A stretch of DNA of 29,311 nt from Pseudobdellovibrio sp. (GTDB taxonomy: Bacteria > Bdellovibrionota > Bdellovibrionia > Bdellovibrionales > Bdellovibrionaceae): positions 1 to 29,311 of the forward strand of contig JANWIU010000068.1 of the NCBI GenBank assembly GCA_025449725.1, in the 5' to 3' direction. Of this stretch, positions 16,525 to 24,599 are shown one piece after another (within the stretch, counting starts at the first letter, position 1; the number at the start of each line of letters is the position of its first letter). Made by a program: the position numbers and the translations under genes. Under the pieces are notes generated by a model. The model was given only the letters and a program-made list of their open reading frames with translations, was not told the origin of the DNA and made no database searches.

Positions 16525-17556
16525 ATGCTCCATTTTAAAAATATGAATGATAGTGCATTTATCATCGCTGAAATTGGCCAAAATCACCAAGGTGATTTCG
16601 AAAGAGCCAAAGAATATATTCGTATTTTTGCTGCCGAAGGCGCAGACGCAGTTAAATTTCAAACCCGCAATAATAAATACTTATTTTCACAAGATGCTTA
16701 TGAAGCTCCTTACGAAAGTGAAAATGCTTTTGCTGATACTTATGGTGCTCATCGTGAAATATTAGAATTGAAACCAGAAGTGCTTCCGCTTTTAAAAGAA
16801 GAGTGCATTAAACACGGCGTGAAGTTCATGTCGACACCGTTTGATGAGCCGAGTTTAAAATTATTAGAAGATATCAATGTAGATATTTTAAAAATCGCTT
16901 CATTTGACTTAGGTAACTTGCCGTTCATTTCAAGAATGGCTAGAACCAAAAAGCCAATTGTGATGAGCGTCGGCGGCGGGAACTCTGACCAGATTCGTTC
17001 TAGCGTTGAATGCATTTTGGCTTGTCATGATAATTTGACAATTCTTCACTGCGTTTCTGAATACCCATGTGAACACAATCGGCTTGGTCTTAATAACATT
17101 GAAAAATTAAAAGCAGACTTTCCAGGTATAACAATCGGATCATCCGATCACTTTAACGGAATTCTGTCAGGCCCGGTTGCTTACATGAAGGGTGCACGTG
17201 TTTTTGAAAAGCACGTTACTTTAAACCGCGCATGGAGAGGAACCGACCACAGCTTCGCATTAGAGCCGGAAGGATTCAGAAAATTCGTACGCGATATCCG
17301 ACGTGTAAAAGAGATGCTTCCACCAAAACCGGCGGATGATCTCGGTAATGAAAAAGTATTTAAAAAATTAGGTAAATCAATCGTTGCTTATAAGCCGATT
17401 GCTAAAGGAAGCGTTATTGACCTGGATTCAATGTCCGGCAAAATCTTTCGTGGCCAGTACATTCCGGTACGTCAGTCAAATCAAGTAGTCGGTAAACGGG
17501 CTAAGCACGATATCAAAGTAGGTGATCCTATTACCTTCGATGACATCGAGGCCTAG
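16525..17556 (+). CDS. neuB-like: NeuB-family ulosonic acid synthase with SAF domain
   Basis: The 343-residue protein has the NeuB TIM barrel: AEIGQNHQGD (15-24), KFQTRN (44-49), STPFDEPS (103-110), KIASFDLGN (123-131), LHCVSEYPC (174-182), SSDHF with metal ligand H209, and EKHVTLN with H230. A C-terminal SAF/antifreeze-like domain (~280-343) follows, which in the family reaches into the partner's active site. The enzyme condenses phosphoenolpyruvate with a sugar aldehyde to a 3-deoxy-ulosonic acid. The usual STGM strand is replaced by MSVGGG (147-152), and RAWRGTDHSFALEP (235-248) differs from classical sialic acid synthases, so the substrate may differ. AGGAAAGGGA just upstream strongly supports the ATG at 16525. 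It opens the operon that runs to 26279. Confidence 0.88.
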   Translation: MLHFKNMNDSAFIIAEIGQNHQGDFERAKEYIRIFAAEGADAVKFQTRNNKYLFSQDAYEAPYESENAFADTYGAHREILELKPEVLPLLKEECIKHGVKFMSTPFDEPSLKLLEDINVDILKIASFDLGNLPFISRMARTKKPIVMSVGGGNSDQIRSSVECILACHDNLTILHCVSEYPCEHNRLGLNNIEKLKADFPGITIGSSDHFNGILSGPVAYMKGARVFEKHVTLNRAWRGTDHSFALEPEGFRKFVRDIRRVKEMLPPKPADDLGNEKVFKKLGKSIVAYKPIAKGSVIDLDSMSGKIFRGQYIPVRQSNQVVGKRAKHDIKVGDPITFDDIEA

Positions 17557-17558
17557 GT

Positions 17559-18371
17559 GTGAATACCGATTCGCTATTTGATTTAAAAAATAAAGTCATA
17601 TTAATTACCGGCTCGTCCGGGCAGTTGGGCTATGAATACAGTAAAGCACTTCTTTCACGTGGTGCTTGTGTTATCGGTTTAGACCGTTCAAAGAATGCAA
17701 AAGCAGAAGAGCTGGAAAAAGAATTTTCAAAAAAGTTTCATTTCTTTGAAGCTGATATTACAAAAAAAGACAGTTTAGAAAAAGTTGTGGAGCAATTAAA
17801 AAAATTAGAACTGGTTCCTTCGGTTTTAATTAATAATGCAGCCATTGATTCTCCGCCGGGTGCTCCGGCAAGTGAAAATGGCCCATTTGAATCTTACCCG
17901 GAAGCTTCTTGGGACAGAGTTTTAGATGTGAACTTAAAAGGTACATTCTTAGCCTGCCAAGTTTTCGGCAAAGAGATGAGTCTGAAAAAGAACGGCTCGA
18001 TCATTAATGTTTCATCGATCTACGGTGTGGTTTCTCCTGATCAAAATTTGTACGACTACAGAAGAAAGCGCGGCGAAGTTTTTTTTAAGCCGGTAGCTTA
18101 TTCCGCTTCGAAGTCGGGAATCATCAATTTATCAAAATATTTGGCTGTCTACTGGGCTAAAGAAAATGTCCGGGTTAATACACTGGTTATTTCCGGTGTC
18201 TTCAATAATCAGGAAGCTGCCTTTTTAGAAGTTTACAATTCGCGAATTCCTGTGGGCCGCATGGCCACATCGCAGGATTACATTGGTGGCCTGGTCTATC
18301 TTGCAAGTGACGCGTCTAAATACATGACCGGTACAGAACTTGTCATTGACGGAGGATGGACTGCCATATGA
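17559..18371 (+). CDS. Short-chain dehydrogenase/reductase
   Basis: The 270-residue classical SDR starts with a GTG codon 2 bases after the NeuB-like stop, with GAGG 7 bases upstream. It shows T17-G-S-S-G-Q-L-G24, NNAA (92-95), VSS (151-153) and the catalytic Y181-x3-K185 in YSASK. The C-terminal LVIDGGWTAI is typical of the FabG-like group. An insert (LYDYRRKRGEVFFKP, ~164-178) before the catalytic Tyr is seen in SDRs from nonulosonate-type clusters and may shape the substrate pocket. It likely oxidises or reduces a hydroxyl of the NeuB substrate, its product or the CMP-sugar; the direction is unknown. The gene overlaps the ALDH start by ATGA. Confidence 0.83.
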   Translation: MNTDSLFDLKNKVILITGSSGQLGYEYSKALLSRGACVIGLDRSKNAKAEELEKEFSKKFHFFEADITKKDSLEKVVEQLKKLELVPSVLINNAAIDSPPGAPASENGPFESYPEASWDRVLDVNLKGTFLACQVFGKEMSLKKNGSIINVSSIYGVVSPDQNLYDYRRKRGEVFFKPVAYSASKSGIINLSKYLAVYWAKENVRVNTLVISGVFNNQEAAFLEVYNSRIPVGRMATSQDYIGGLVYLASDASKYMTGTELVIDGGWTAI

Positions 18372-19828
18372 GTTCAGATCTGATTTTAAAAAATATTATT
18401 AGTTACAAAGAAGTCCATTCCGGAAACGAATGGCTGTCAAAAGTTAATCCTGTAAATCAAGAGATCATCTGTAAATTTGCAAATTCTCCTAAAGAAGACG
18501 TTAATGCGGCGATCGTGGCTGCGCAAGCGGCTTATACAAAATGGTCGCAGTTGTCTCCGCTGGCGCGTGGTACGCACTTACGAAAAATCGCAGACCTTTT
18601 AGAAAAAAATTCTGCCGAATTGAGCCAAGCTGTTTCTTTAGAGACTGGAAAGTCTTTGAAAGACGCTGAAGGTGAAGTTCAAGCGGCCATTCAAGTAGCG
18701 CATTTTTTTGCAGGCGAAGGGGCGAGACTCTTCGGAAAGACAATTGTTTCTAACAATGCATTAAAGCAGTCGTACTCGGTTCGGTCATCTCGTGGTGTAG
18801 CGGCCTTGATAGTGCCGGCCAATACGCCGATTGCAAACATTGCTTGGAAGGTGTTTCCGGCACTTATCTGCGGAAATACCGCTATCTTAAAATCATCTTA
18901 AGATGCACCAATGACGGCGCAGATTTTTATGAAGTTTGTTGCTGAGGCCGGATTACCAGAAGGTGTATTGAACCTCCTTCATGGCGCCGGAAGTCTGTCG
19001 GGGCACTTACTGGTATCAGATCCGCGGATTTCAACAGTGAGCTTCACGGGTGGTACCGCAACCGGAAAACTAATCGGGCAAAGTTGTAATCAGAACTTAA
19101 CCAGAGTTTCGCTTGAGCTTGGCGGTAAAAACGCGTTTGTAGTCAGTGACGAAGCCAATTTAGAAGAAGCGGTTAAGTGGTGTGTCCTTTCTGCATTCAG
19201 TAATGCCGGGCAAAGATGTGCGGCCGGTAGCCGTGTTTATGTTTTCGAAGCCGTTTACGAAAAATTTAAAACCTTACTTATCGCAAAAATAAAAACTCTA
19301 AAGGTAGGCGCAGACAATGATTCGGATTTTGGTCCTGTCATTAACCAGCGCCAGTACAAATCCATTATTGATGCTTTTGAAATTTTAAAATCAGAAAATG
19401 CAGTATTTTTGACCGGCGGGCATCACGCCGAAGGCTCTCAGTTAAAGAACGGATTTTTTATCGCTCCTACTTTGGTTGAAAACGTTGGTCCAAACAGCAA
19501 GTTGAATGACAAAGAATTGTTCGGTCCGGTGACTTTCTTATACAAAGTTAAAGACATTCATGAGGCGATTGAGAAAACTAATCAGTCCAGCTACGGATTA
19601 ACCAGCGCTATACATACAAAAAATATCGACCAGGCTTTGCTGTTTGCTCAACATGTAAAAACCGGTGTGGTGAATGTTAACATCGGAACTTTTGGCAGCG
19701 AGGCTCATGTTCCCTTCGGTGGATTTAAAGATTCCGGTAACGGTTCTCGTGAACCGGGCACGGAAGCTGTCGACTTTTACTCTGAGTTAAAAGTTGTATC
19801 CATGCTTTTAAGAAGCGAGCTTGTGTAA
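18368..19828 (+). pseudogene. NAD(P)-dependent aldehyde dehydrogenase interrupted by one in-frame TAA
   Basis: The 487-codon frame encodes a normal-length aldehyde dehydrogenase. Codon 178 (TAA, 18899-18901) splits it into 177 and about 305 residues in the same frame. Homologous text runs straight across: GNTAILKSS, stop, DAPMTAQ matches the family's LKPSE-x-AP, so the stop replaces an expected Glu (GAA to TAA). The first half holds most of the cofactor-binding region (VPANTP with N152). The second holds the catalytic E250 (LELGG) and C284 (NAGQRCAAG). Both halves are otherwise undamaged. An ATG at 18911, 9 bases after the stop, could restart translation. Options are a recent nonsense mutation, a sequencing error, read-through, or two complementing fragments. 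The start at 18368 overlaps the SDR stop (ATGA), with GGAGG 12 bases upstream. It would convert a sugar aldehyde to an acid, or the reverse. Confidence 0.85.
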
Positions 19829-19829
19829 A

Positions 19830-20552
19830 ATGAAAAAAGTGGCCTTTATACCTGCGCGTTCAGGATCGAAAAGAATTCCGCATAAGAATATTAAGAATTT
19901 AGGCGGGCATCCGATGTTGGCTTATTCTATTCGAAGTGCCATTGACTCGAAAATTTTTGAATCAGTTATTTGTGCCACAGACAGCGAAGAGTATGCCGAA
20001 GTCGCTGTTAAGTACGGGGCTGAAGTGCCGTTTTTAAGAAGCCAGACGATTTCTGACGATAAGTCGCCTGATATTGAGTGGGTGACCTGGATGTTGACGG
20101 AACTGGCGAACAAAGGCCGCTCTTACGACATCTTCAGTATTTTAAGACCGACATCGCCTTTTCGGTTGCCGCAAACCATTCAAAGAGCGTGGGCCTTGTT
20201 TGAAGCCAACCAATCTGCGGACTCATTAAGAGCGGTAGAAAAATGCCGACAGCATCCGGGTAAAATGTGGGTGGTGTCGGATCAAAGAATGTTACCGTTA
20301 ATGCCATTTAAAATTGGCAGTACTCCATGGCACAGTTCGCAGTATGCGGCGTTACCTGAAGTTTACGTTCAAGATGCCAGTTTAGAATTAGCTTGGGCAA
20401 AAACGGCATTGGTTAAAAAAAGTATTGCGGGCGAATCCATAATTCCTTTCGTGAGTCAGGGCTATGAAGGTTTTGACATCAACGAAATCGAAGATTTCTG
20501 GGTAGCTGAAAAATTGATTGAAAATAAGCTGGCTGTATTGCCGAAGGTATGA
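19830..20552 (+). CDS. neuA-like: CMP-ulosonic (N-acylneuraminate-type) acid cytidylyltransferase
   Basis: From the ATG at 19830 the protein has 240 residues, the usual size. The CTP-binding signature is ARSGSKRIPHKNI (9-21), followed by ICATDSEEYAEVA and RPTSPFR, as in CMP-sialic/CMP-legionaminic acid synthetases. It activates an ulosonic acid with CTP, consistent with the NeuB-type synthase three genes upstream. The frame extends 9 bases further to a TTG, but the ATG, 1 base after the ALDH stop, is more likely. It differs in type from the SpsF-like protein at 4219-4938, so the window has two cytidylyltransferases for one NeuB. Confidence 0.85.
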   Translation: MKKVAFIPARSGSKRIPHKNIKNLGGHPMLAYSIRSAIDSKIFESVICATDSEEYAEVAVKYGAEVPFLRSQTISDDKSPDIEWVTWMLTELANKGRSYDIFSILRPTSPFRLPQTIQRAWALFEANQSADSLRAVEKCRQHPGKMWVVSDQRMLPLMPFKIGSTPWHSSQYAALPEVYVQDASLELAWAKTALVKKSIAGESIIPFVSQGYEGFDINEIEDFWVAEKLIENKLAVLPKV

Positions 20553-20561
20553 GGTTTTTGT

Positions 20562-22469
20562 ATGGGTGATCTAATTGGTCAGGCCGTTAGCGGTAAATTA
20601 TATTTTATAGGTAAAGATCAGTTTCAAAAAATTGAAAAATCCGATTTGAATCAAATCACGAAAGTTAAAATCACTTCTACCATGTGTAGATTGAATACTT
20701 TGTACATGATTGCGCGAGCCGGTTCAGGACATATTGGCAGCAGCTTCAGCAGCATGGAGATTTTCTCTTGGATGTTCTGGAGCGAATTAACCAAGGATGA
20801 TTTGTTTTTCAGTTCAAAAGGGCACGATGCGCCGGGGTATTATGCGGTGATGATGTCTAAAGGTTTGATGTCTTTTGAGCTTATTCATCAGTTAAGACGC
20901 ATGAACGGGCTTCCGGGCCACCCTGATATTCACACTCCGCATATTGTTACTAATACGGGATCTTTAGGAATGGGAATTTCTAAGGCAAAAGGAATGATTT
21001 TAGCTAATCGCCTAAAAGGCAAACCGGGCCGCGTGTTTGTTGTGACCGGCGACGGGGAACTGCAAGAGGGCCAATTTTGGGAGTCCTTGGTTTCTGCTAA
21101 AAACTTCGGGCTAAAAGAACTTACAGTTATTATTGATCACAATAAACTTCAGTCTGATACATTTGTAAAAAATGTTTCTGATCTGGGAGACCTAAAAGCA
21201 AAGCTTGAATCTTTTGGATGGTGTGTAGAGCGCTGTAACGGAAACGATTTAACCCAGCTTTCTTCTACTTTAGAAAAAATTAAGAATGACCCGCGCCCAA
21301 AAATTATTATAGCTGATACCATCAAAGGCTGTGGCGTTTCTTTTATGGAACACACTTCGCTTGATTCAGACGTGGATATGTACAAGTTTCACAGCGGTGC
21401 GCCTGATAAAATGTCTTATCAAAAAGCGGCGCAGGAACTTATTTTAAATTTGAATGAAATGGTCAGTAAAACCAATCTATCGACAATAGAATATGAAGTT
21501 ATAGACCGACCAGAAGTCAAAACTTCGGACGAAAAAATTCAAAAAATGGTACCGGCCTATTCTAAGGCGTTGGTGGATTTAGCTGAAAAGCATTCTAATT
21601 TGATGGCGTTAGATGCGGATTTGATTTTAGATACAGGTCTGATCCCGTTTAAAAATAAATTTCCTGAGCGTTTTGTAGAATGCGGTATTGCAGAACAAGA
21701 TATGGTCTCTATGGCCGGCGGTATGGCATTACGCGGAGTTTTGCCGGTCGTGCATTCGTTTTCTTGCTTTTTGACTTCAAGACCAAATGAACAGATCTAC
21801 AATAATTCAACAGAGTTTACCAAAATTATTTATGTGGGTTCTTTAGCGGGTGTAATCCCGGGCGGTCCCGGGCATTCGCATCAGGCTGTTAGAGATATCG
21901 CTTCGATGTCCGGCATTCCAAGACTGACCATGATAGAGCCTTCTTGCGAAAAAGAAGTGGAAGCGGCTTTGAAATGGGCCGTTGAAACGAATAATCAAAG
22001 CACTTACATCCGCTTAACTTCAATTCCGGTTGAAATCTTATTCGACTACAATGCGCCAACTCTCAAGCAGGGGATCGGAAGTATTGTTAAGCAAGGTAGT
22101 TCTGACGTTGCCATTATGGCTTATGGGCCTGCGATGTTGTCGCAGGCTTACAGTGCGGCCGCACAATTAGAAAAGGCCGGCAAATCAGTTACGATTATCA
22201 ATATGCCGTGGTTAAACACGGTTGATAAATCCTGGTTAGCTGATGTTTTGAAGAATGTTAAAAAACTGGTTTTAATGGATAATCACTATACCCATGGCGG
22301 GCAGGGGCAATACATTTCTTCGCAGATTGCACAGTTAAAAATTGACGTCAGTATTCATCACCTGGGTTTAAATGAAGTGCCACGTTGTGGCCAAAATCCT
22401 GAAGTATTAAATGCAAGCGGATTGGATTCAAATGCGATTGTGGAAACAGTCAATAAGGTCAGTAAATGA
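20562..22469 (+). CDS. Transketolase-like thiamine diphosphate enzyme, single chain
   Basis: The 635-residue protein joins both transketolase halves. The PP domain has GSGHIGSS (55-62), SKGHDAPGYYA (85-95) and the ThDP/Mg motif V-T-GDG (163-165) to N194. The Pyr domain begins around 330, with the catalytic Glu in ECGIAEQDM (E378) and GPGHSHQAVRDIA (436-448). A C-terminal domain from ~500 completes it. An N-terminal extension of about 35 residues before the first domain is unusual. The family moves two-carbon ketol units between sugars. Its place inside a NeuB/CMP-sugar operon suggests it builds or trims the ulosonate precursor, or forms a branched or long-chain sugar, instead of serving the pentose phosphate pathway. 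GAGG lies 7 bases before the ATG. It overlaps the FkbM gene by ATGA. Confidence 0.87.
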   Translation: MGDLIGQAVSGKLYFIGKDQFQKIEKSDLNQITKVKITSTMCRLNTLYMIARAGSGHIGSSFSSMEIFSWMFWSELTKDDLFFSSKGHDAPGYYAVMMSKGLMSFELIHQLRRMNGLPGHPDIHTPHIVTNTGSLGMGISKAKGMILANRLKGKPGRVFVVTGDGELQEGQFWESLVSAKNFGLKELTVIIDHNKLQSDTFVKNVSDLGDLKAKLESFGWCVERCNGNDLTQLSSTLEKIKNDPRPKIIIADTIKGCGVSFMEHTSLDSDVDMYKFHSGAPDKMSYQKAAQELILNLNEMVSKTNLSTIEYEVIDRPEVKTSDEKIQKMVPAYSKALVDLAEKHSNLMALDADLILDTGLIPFKNKFPERFVECGIAEQDMVSMAGGMALRGVLPVVHSFSCFLTSRPNEQIYNNSTEFTKIIYVGSLAGVIPGGPGHSHQAVRDIASMSGIPRLTMIEPSCEKEVEAALKWAVETNNQSTYIRLTSIPVEILFDYNAPTLKQGIGSIVKQGSSDVAIMAYGPAMLSQAYSAAAQLEKAGKSVTIINMPWLNTVDKSWLADVLKNVKKLVLMDNHYTHGGQGQYISSQIAQLKIDVSIHHLGLNEVPRCGQNPEVLNASGLDSNAIVETVNKVSK

Positions 22470-23305
22470 TTAAGAATGAGCTAAAAAAAGCTTCCGGAGC
22501 TATTTCGAAAGCAATTTCTTTTACTTTGCGGCTGCTTCCTCCGTACTTACAAAAGGATGTATTGCAGAACTTTAGACTGAGCGTTCCGCTGGATTATAGA
22601 CTTCCGCTTAAGATCCGAGTTTTGAATCAACCGACATATCATCGCAAAAACTCCTGCAAAAAAGAGCCGGAGACAGTTGAATGGATTGAGAAGTACCTTA
22701 AAGAAGACGGTGTGTTTTACGACATCGGCGCCAATGTTGGCGCTTATTCACTGGTGGCGGCAAAAGCAAAACCAAAAGCAAAAATTTTCTCTTTTGAGCC
22801 CAGCTTTTCAACGTTTTATTCTCTTTGTTTAAACATTTATGAAAACAACCTCAGCGAACAAATTACTCCGCTTAATATCGCACTTTCGAGCAGTAGTTGT
22901 TTGGGTACTTTTAATTATGTCAGTATATATGAAAACTTAAGCGGGGTTGAATCAGGCCTGGCGTTTCACTTCGCAGAAAAAGACGTTTACGATGTTTCTT
23001 CAAAGAGCAGAGTAGATTTGAAATTGAAACAACCATTCATGACTCTGGATAAACTGCAGTCCTCCTTCGATTTGCCATTTCCGAACCTTATTAAAATTGA
23101 CGTTGATGGAATTGAATTTGATATTTTGTCGAACGCGACCAATGTTTTAAAAAATGAAACTTGCCGGCATATTATTTTGGAAATTCCTACTAAAGACACT
23201 GATGGCTCGGGAAAAATCATTAATTTTCTGGGTGAGTTCGGATTTAAAATTGTTGATAAATCTGACCGTCAAAATGAATACATTAATGTCATTTTACAAA
23301 GATGA
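22466..23305 (+). CDS. FkbM-family SAM-dependent methyltransferase
   Basis: The 279-residue protein has FYDIGANVGAYSLVAAKA (around 84-101) and IFSFEPS, both hallmark segments of the FkbM methyltransferase family. LIKIDVDGIEFDIL follows near 208-221. FkbM enzymes O-methylate hydroxyls on natural products and glycans. Here a sugar of the repeat unit or a terminal cap is likely, but unproven. It is coupled by ATGA to the transketolase upstream and to the flippase downstream (23302-23305), so it is part of the same operon. Confidence 0.85.
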   Translation: MIKNELKKASGAISKAISFTLRLLPPYLQKDVLQNFRLSVPLDYRLPLKIRVLNQPTYHRKNSCKKEPETVEWIEKYLKEDGVFYDIGANVGAYSLVAAKAKPKAKIFSFEPSFSTFYSLCLNIYENNLSEQITPLNIALSSSSCLGTFNYVSIYENLSGVESGLAFHFAEKDVYDVSSKSRVDLKLKQPFMTLDKLQSSFDLPFPNLIKIDVDGIEFDILSNATNVLKNETCRHIILEIPTKDTDGSGKIINFLGEFGFKIVDKSDRQNEYINVILQR

Positions 23306-24567
23306 AAAAAATAAACACGGAAATGACATGGGCCATAGTTCAGCTGTTTTCAAAACAGGGGATTAACCTATTAATTCTGTTACTGATTTCTTATTATGTA
23401 ACCCCGGTTGAGTTCGGGATTTACAGCGTTGCCTTTTCGTTTTTTCAGTTTTTTTCTCTGATTGCGGATACCGGCTTTAATGCGGCCATTGTGCAGAAGA
23501 GAAATATTACCGATGAACAGATCAACGCCATTTATTCTGTAAATATTGTTTTGTCGCTGGTCTTGGTGCTGATTTGTTTCCTTTCAATAAATTTGATTTC
23601 CTACTTTTACAAGCAGGAGAACCTGGGTTTAGTGGTATCGGTTCTGTCTTTAAATTTGTTTTTCATTGCCCTTTCATCCACACATTCGGCGCTGTTGCAG
23701 AAGCATTTAAATTTTAAAGCTCTTACTATCTGAGATCTTACTTCTGTAGTGGTGGGTGGCATTTGTGCGCTTATTGCAATTTATAACGGGCTGGGTCTGT
23801 GGGTTCTTGTCGTTCAAAGTTTATCGGGCTACATCGTCTCGGCAGCCTGTATGCATTTTTTGTCTGATCAAAAGATTTCTTTTACCTTTAACCGGGCTTC
23901 TTTCAACTTTTTGTTGGAGGTTCTGCCGTTTAGTAAAAATATTTTTGGATTTAATATTGTAAAGTATCTCTCCCAGAATTTAGATATTTTTTATATCGGT
24001 TACATTCTAGGAGCCAAAAGTGCAGGATTGTTTGCCTACTTTGATAAGCTGATTATTATTCCGTTTACGATGCTTTCAGGTGCGATCGGGAATTATATTT
24101 TTGCAAAATACGCAAACATGAATCACGAGGGCGAACAGCTTTTCAATGACTTCAAAGGTATCGAGCGAAAACATAATTTTATTATCATACCGCTTATTAT
24201 TATTTATTGTACCGCCATTACGGCATTGTTGAAGTTAGACCTCATGCCAAAATGGAAGGAAGCCGGTGAATTTATTCCATTAATGGGGGCTCTGGTTATT
24301 ATTCAGGTTGTGGTGTCTCCTATGGGGAATGTTTTAAAGGCACTTGGCAGATCCAATTACCTTTTTTATTGGAGCATAGCTTTAATGTTCGGAATGTTTT
24401 CAGGTTTTATCATTCTGTATTATACAGGAAACAATTCTATAGAAGCGGTTCTGTATACTTTAATCATAATAAATGTTTTGTGTTGTTTGCTGATGTATAG
24501 ATTTGTTAAAGATGCGTTTGCTAAGTTTTCCGGGTCTGAAGATAAAGGAATCTTGCAAGCGCAATAG
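23302..24567 (+). pseudogene. Second Wzx-type flippase interrupted by one in-frame TGA
   Basis: The 422-codon frame encodes a MOP/Wzx-type flippase with about 12 hydrophobic helices. The N-terminal WAIVQLFSKQGINLLILLLISYYVTPVEFGIYSVA is typical of the family. Codon 144 is TGA (23731-23733), after FKALTI and before DLTSVVVGG, at a position where relatives carry a sense codon (Arg CGA would need one transition). This leaves 143 residues (about four helices) and a downstream frame whose first start is GTG 23749. The rest is undamaged, so the lesion is recent or the stop is bypassed. The start at 23302 overlaps the FkbM stop (ATGA). Another complete flippase exists at 4941-6386, which could mask loss. 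A sequencing error is the main alternative. Confidence 0.85.
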
Positions 24568-24599
24568 TGAATGCGGTTTTATATGGTAACAGGGTAGCG

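Noticed and set aside
18899..23733. Genetic code reassignment (TAA or TGA read as an amino acid).
   Set aside because: Intact neighbouring genes end with TAA, TAG and TGA, and many start-stop overlaps use ATGA, so all three codons still act as stops.
23731..23733. Selenocysteine at the flippase TGA.
   Set aside because: Relatives have no Cys-dependent chemistry at this membrane-helix junction, and no convincing bacterial SECIS hairpin was seen just downstream.
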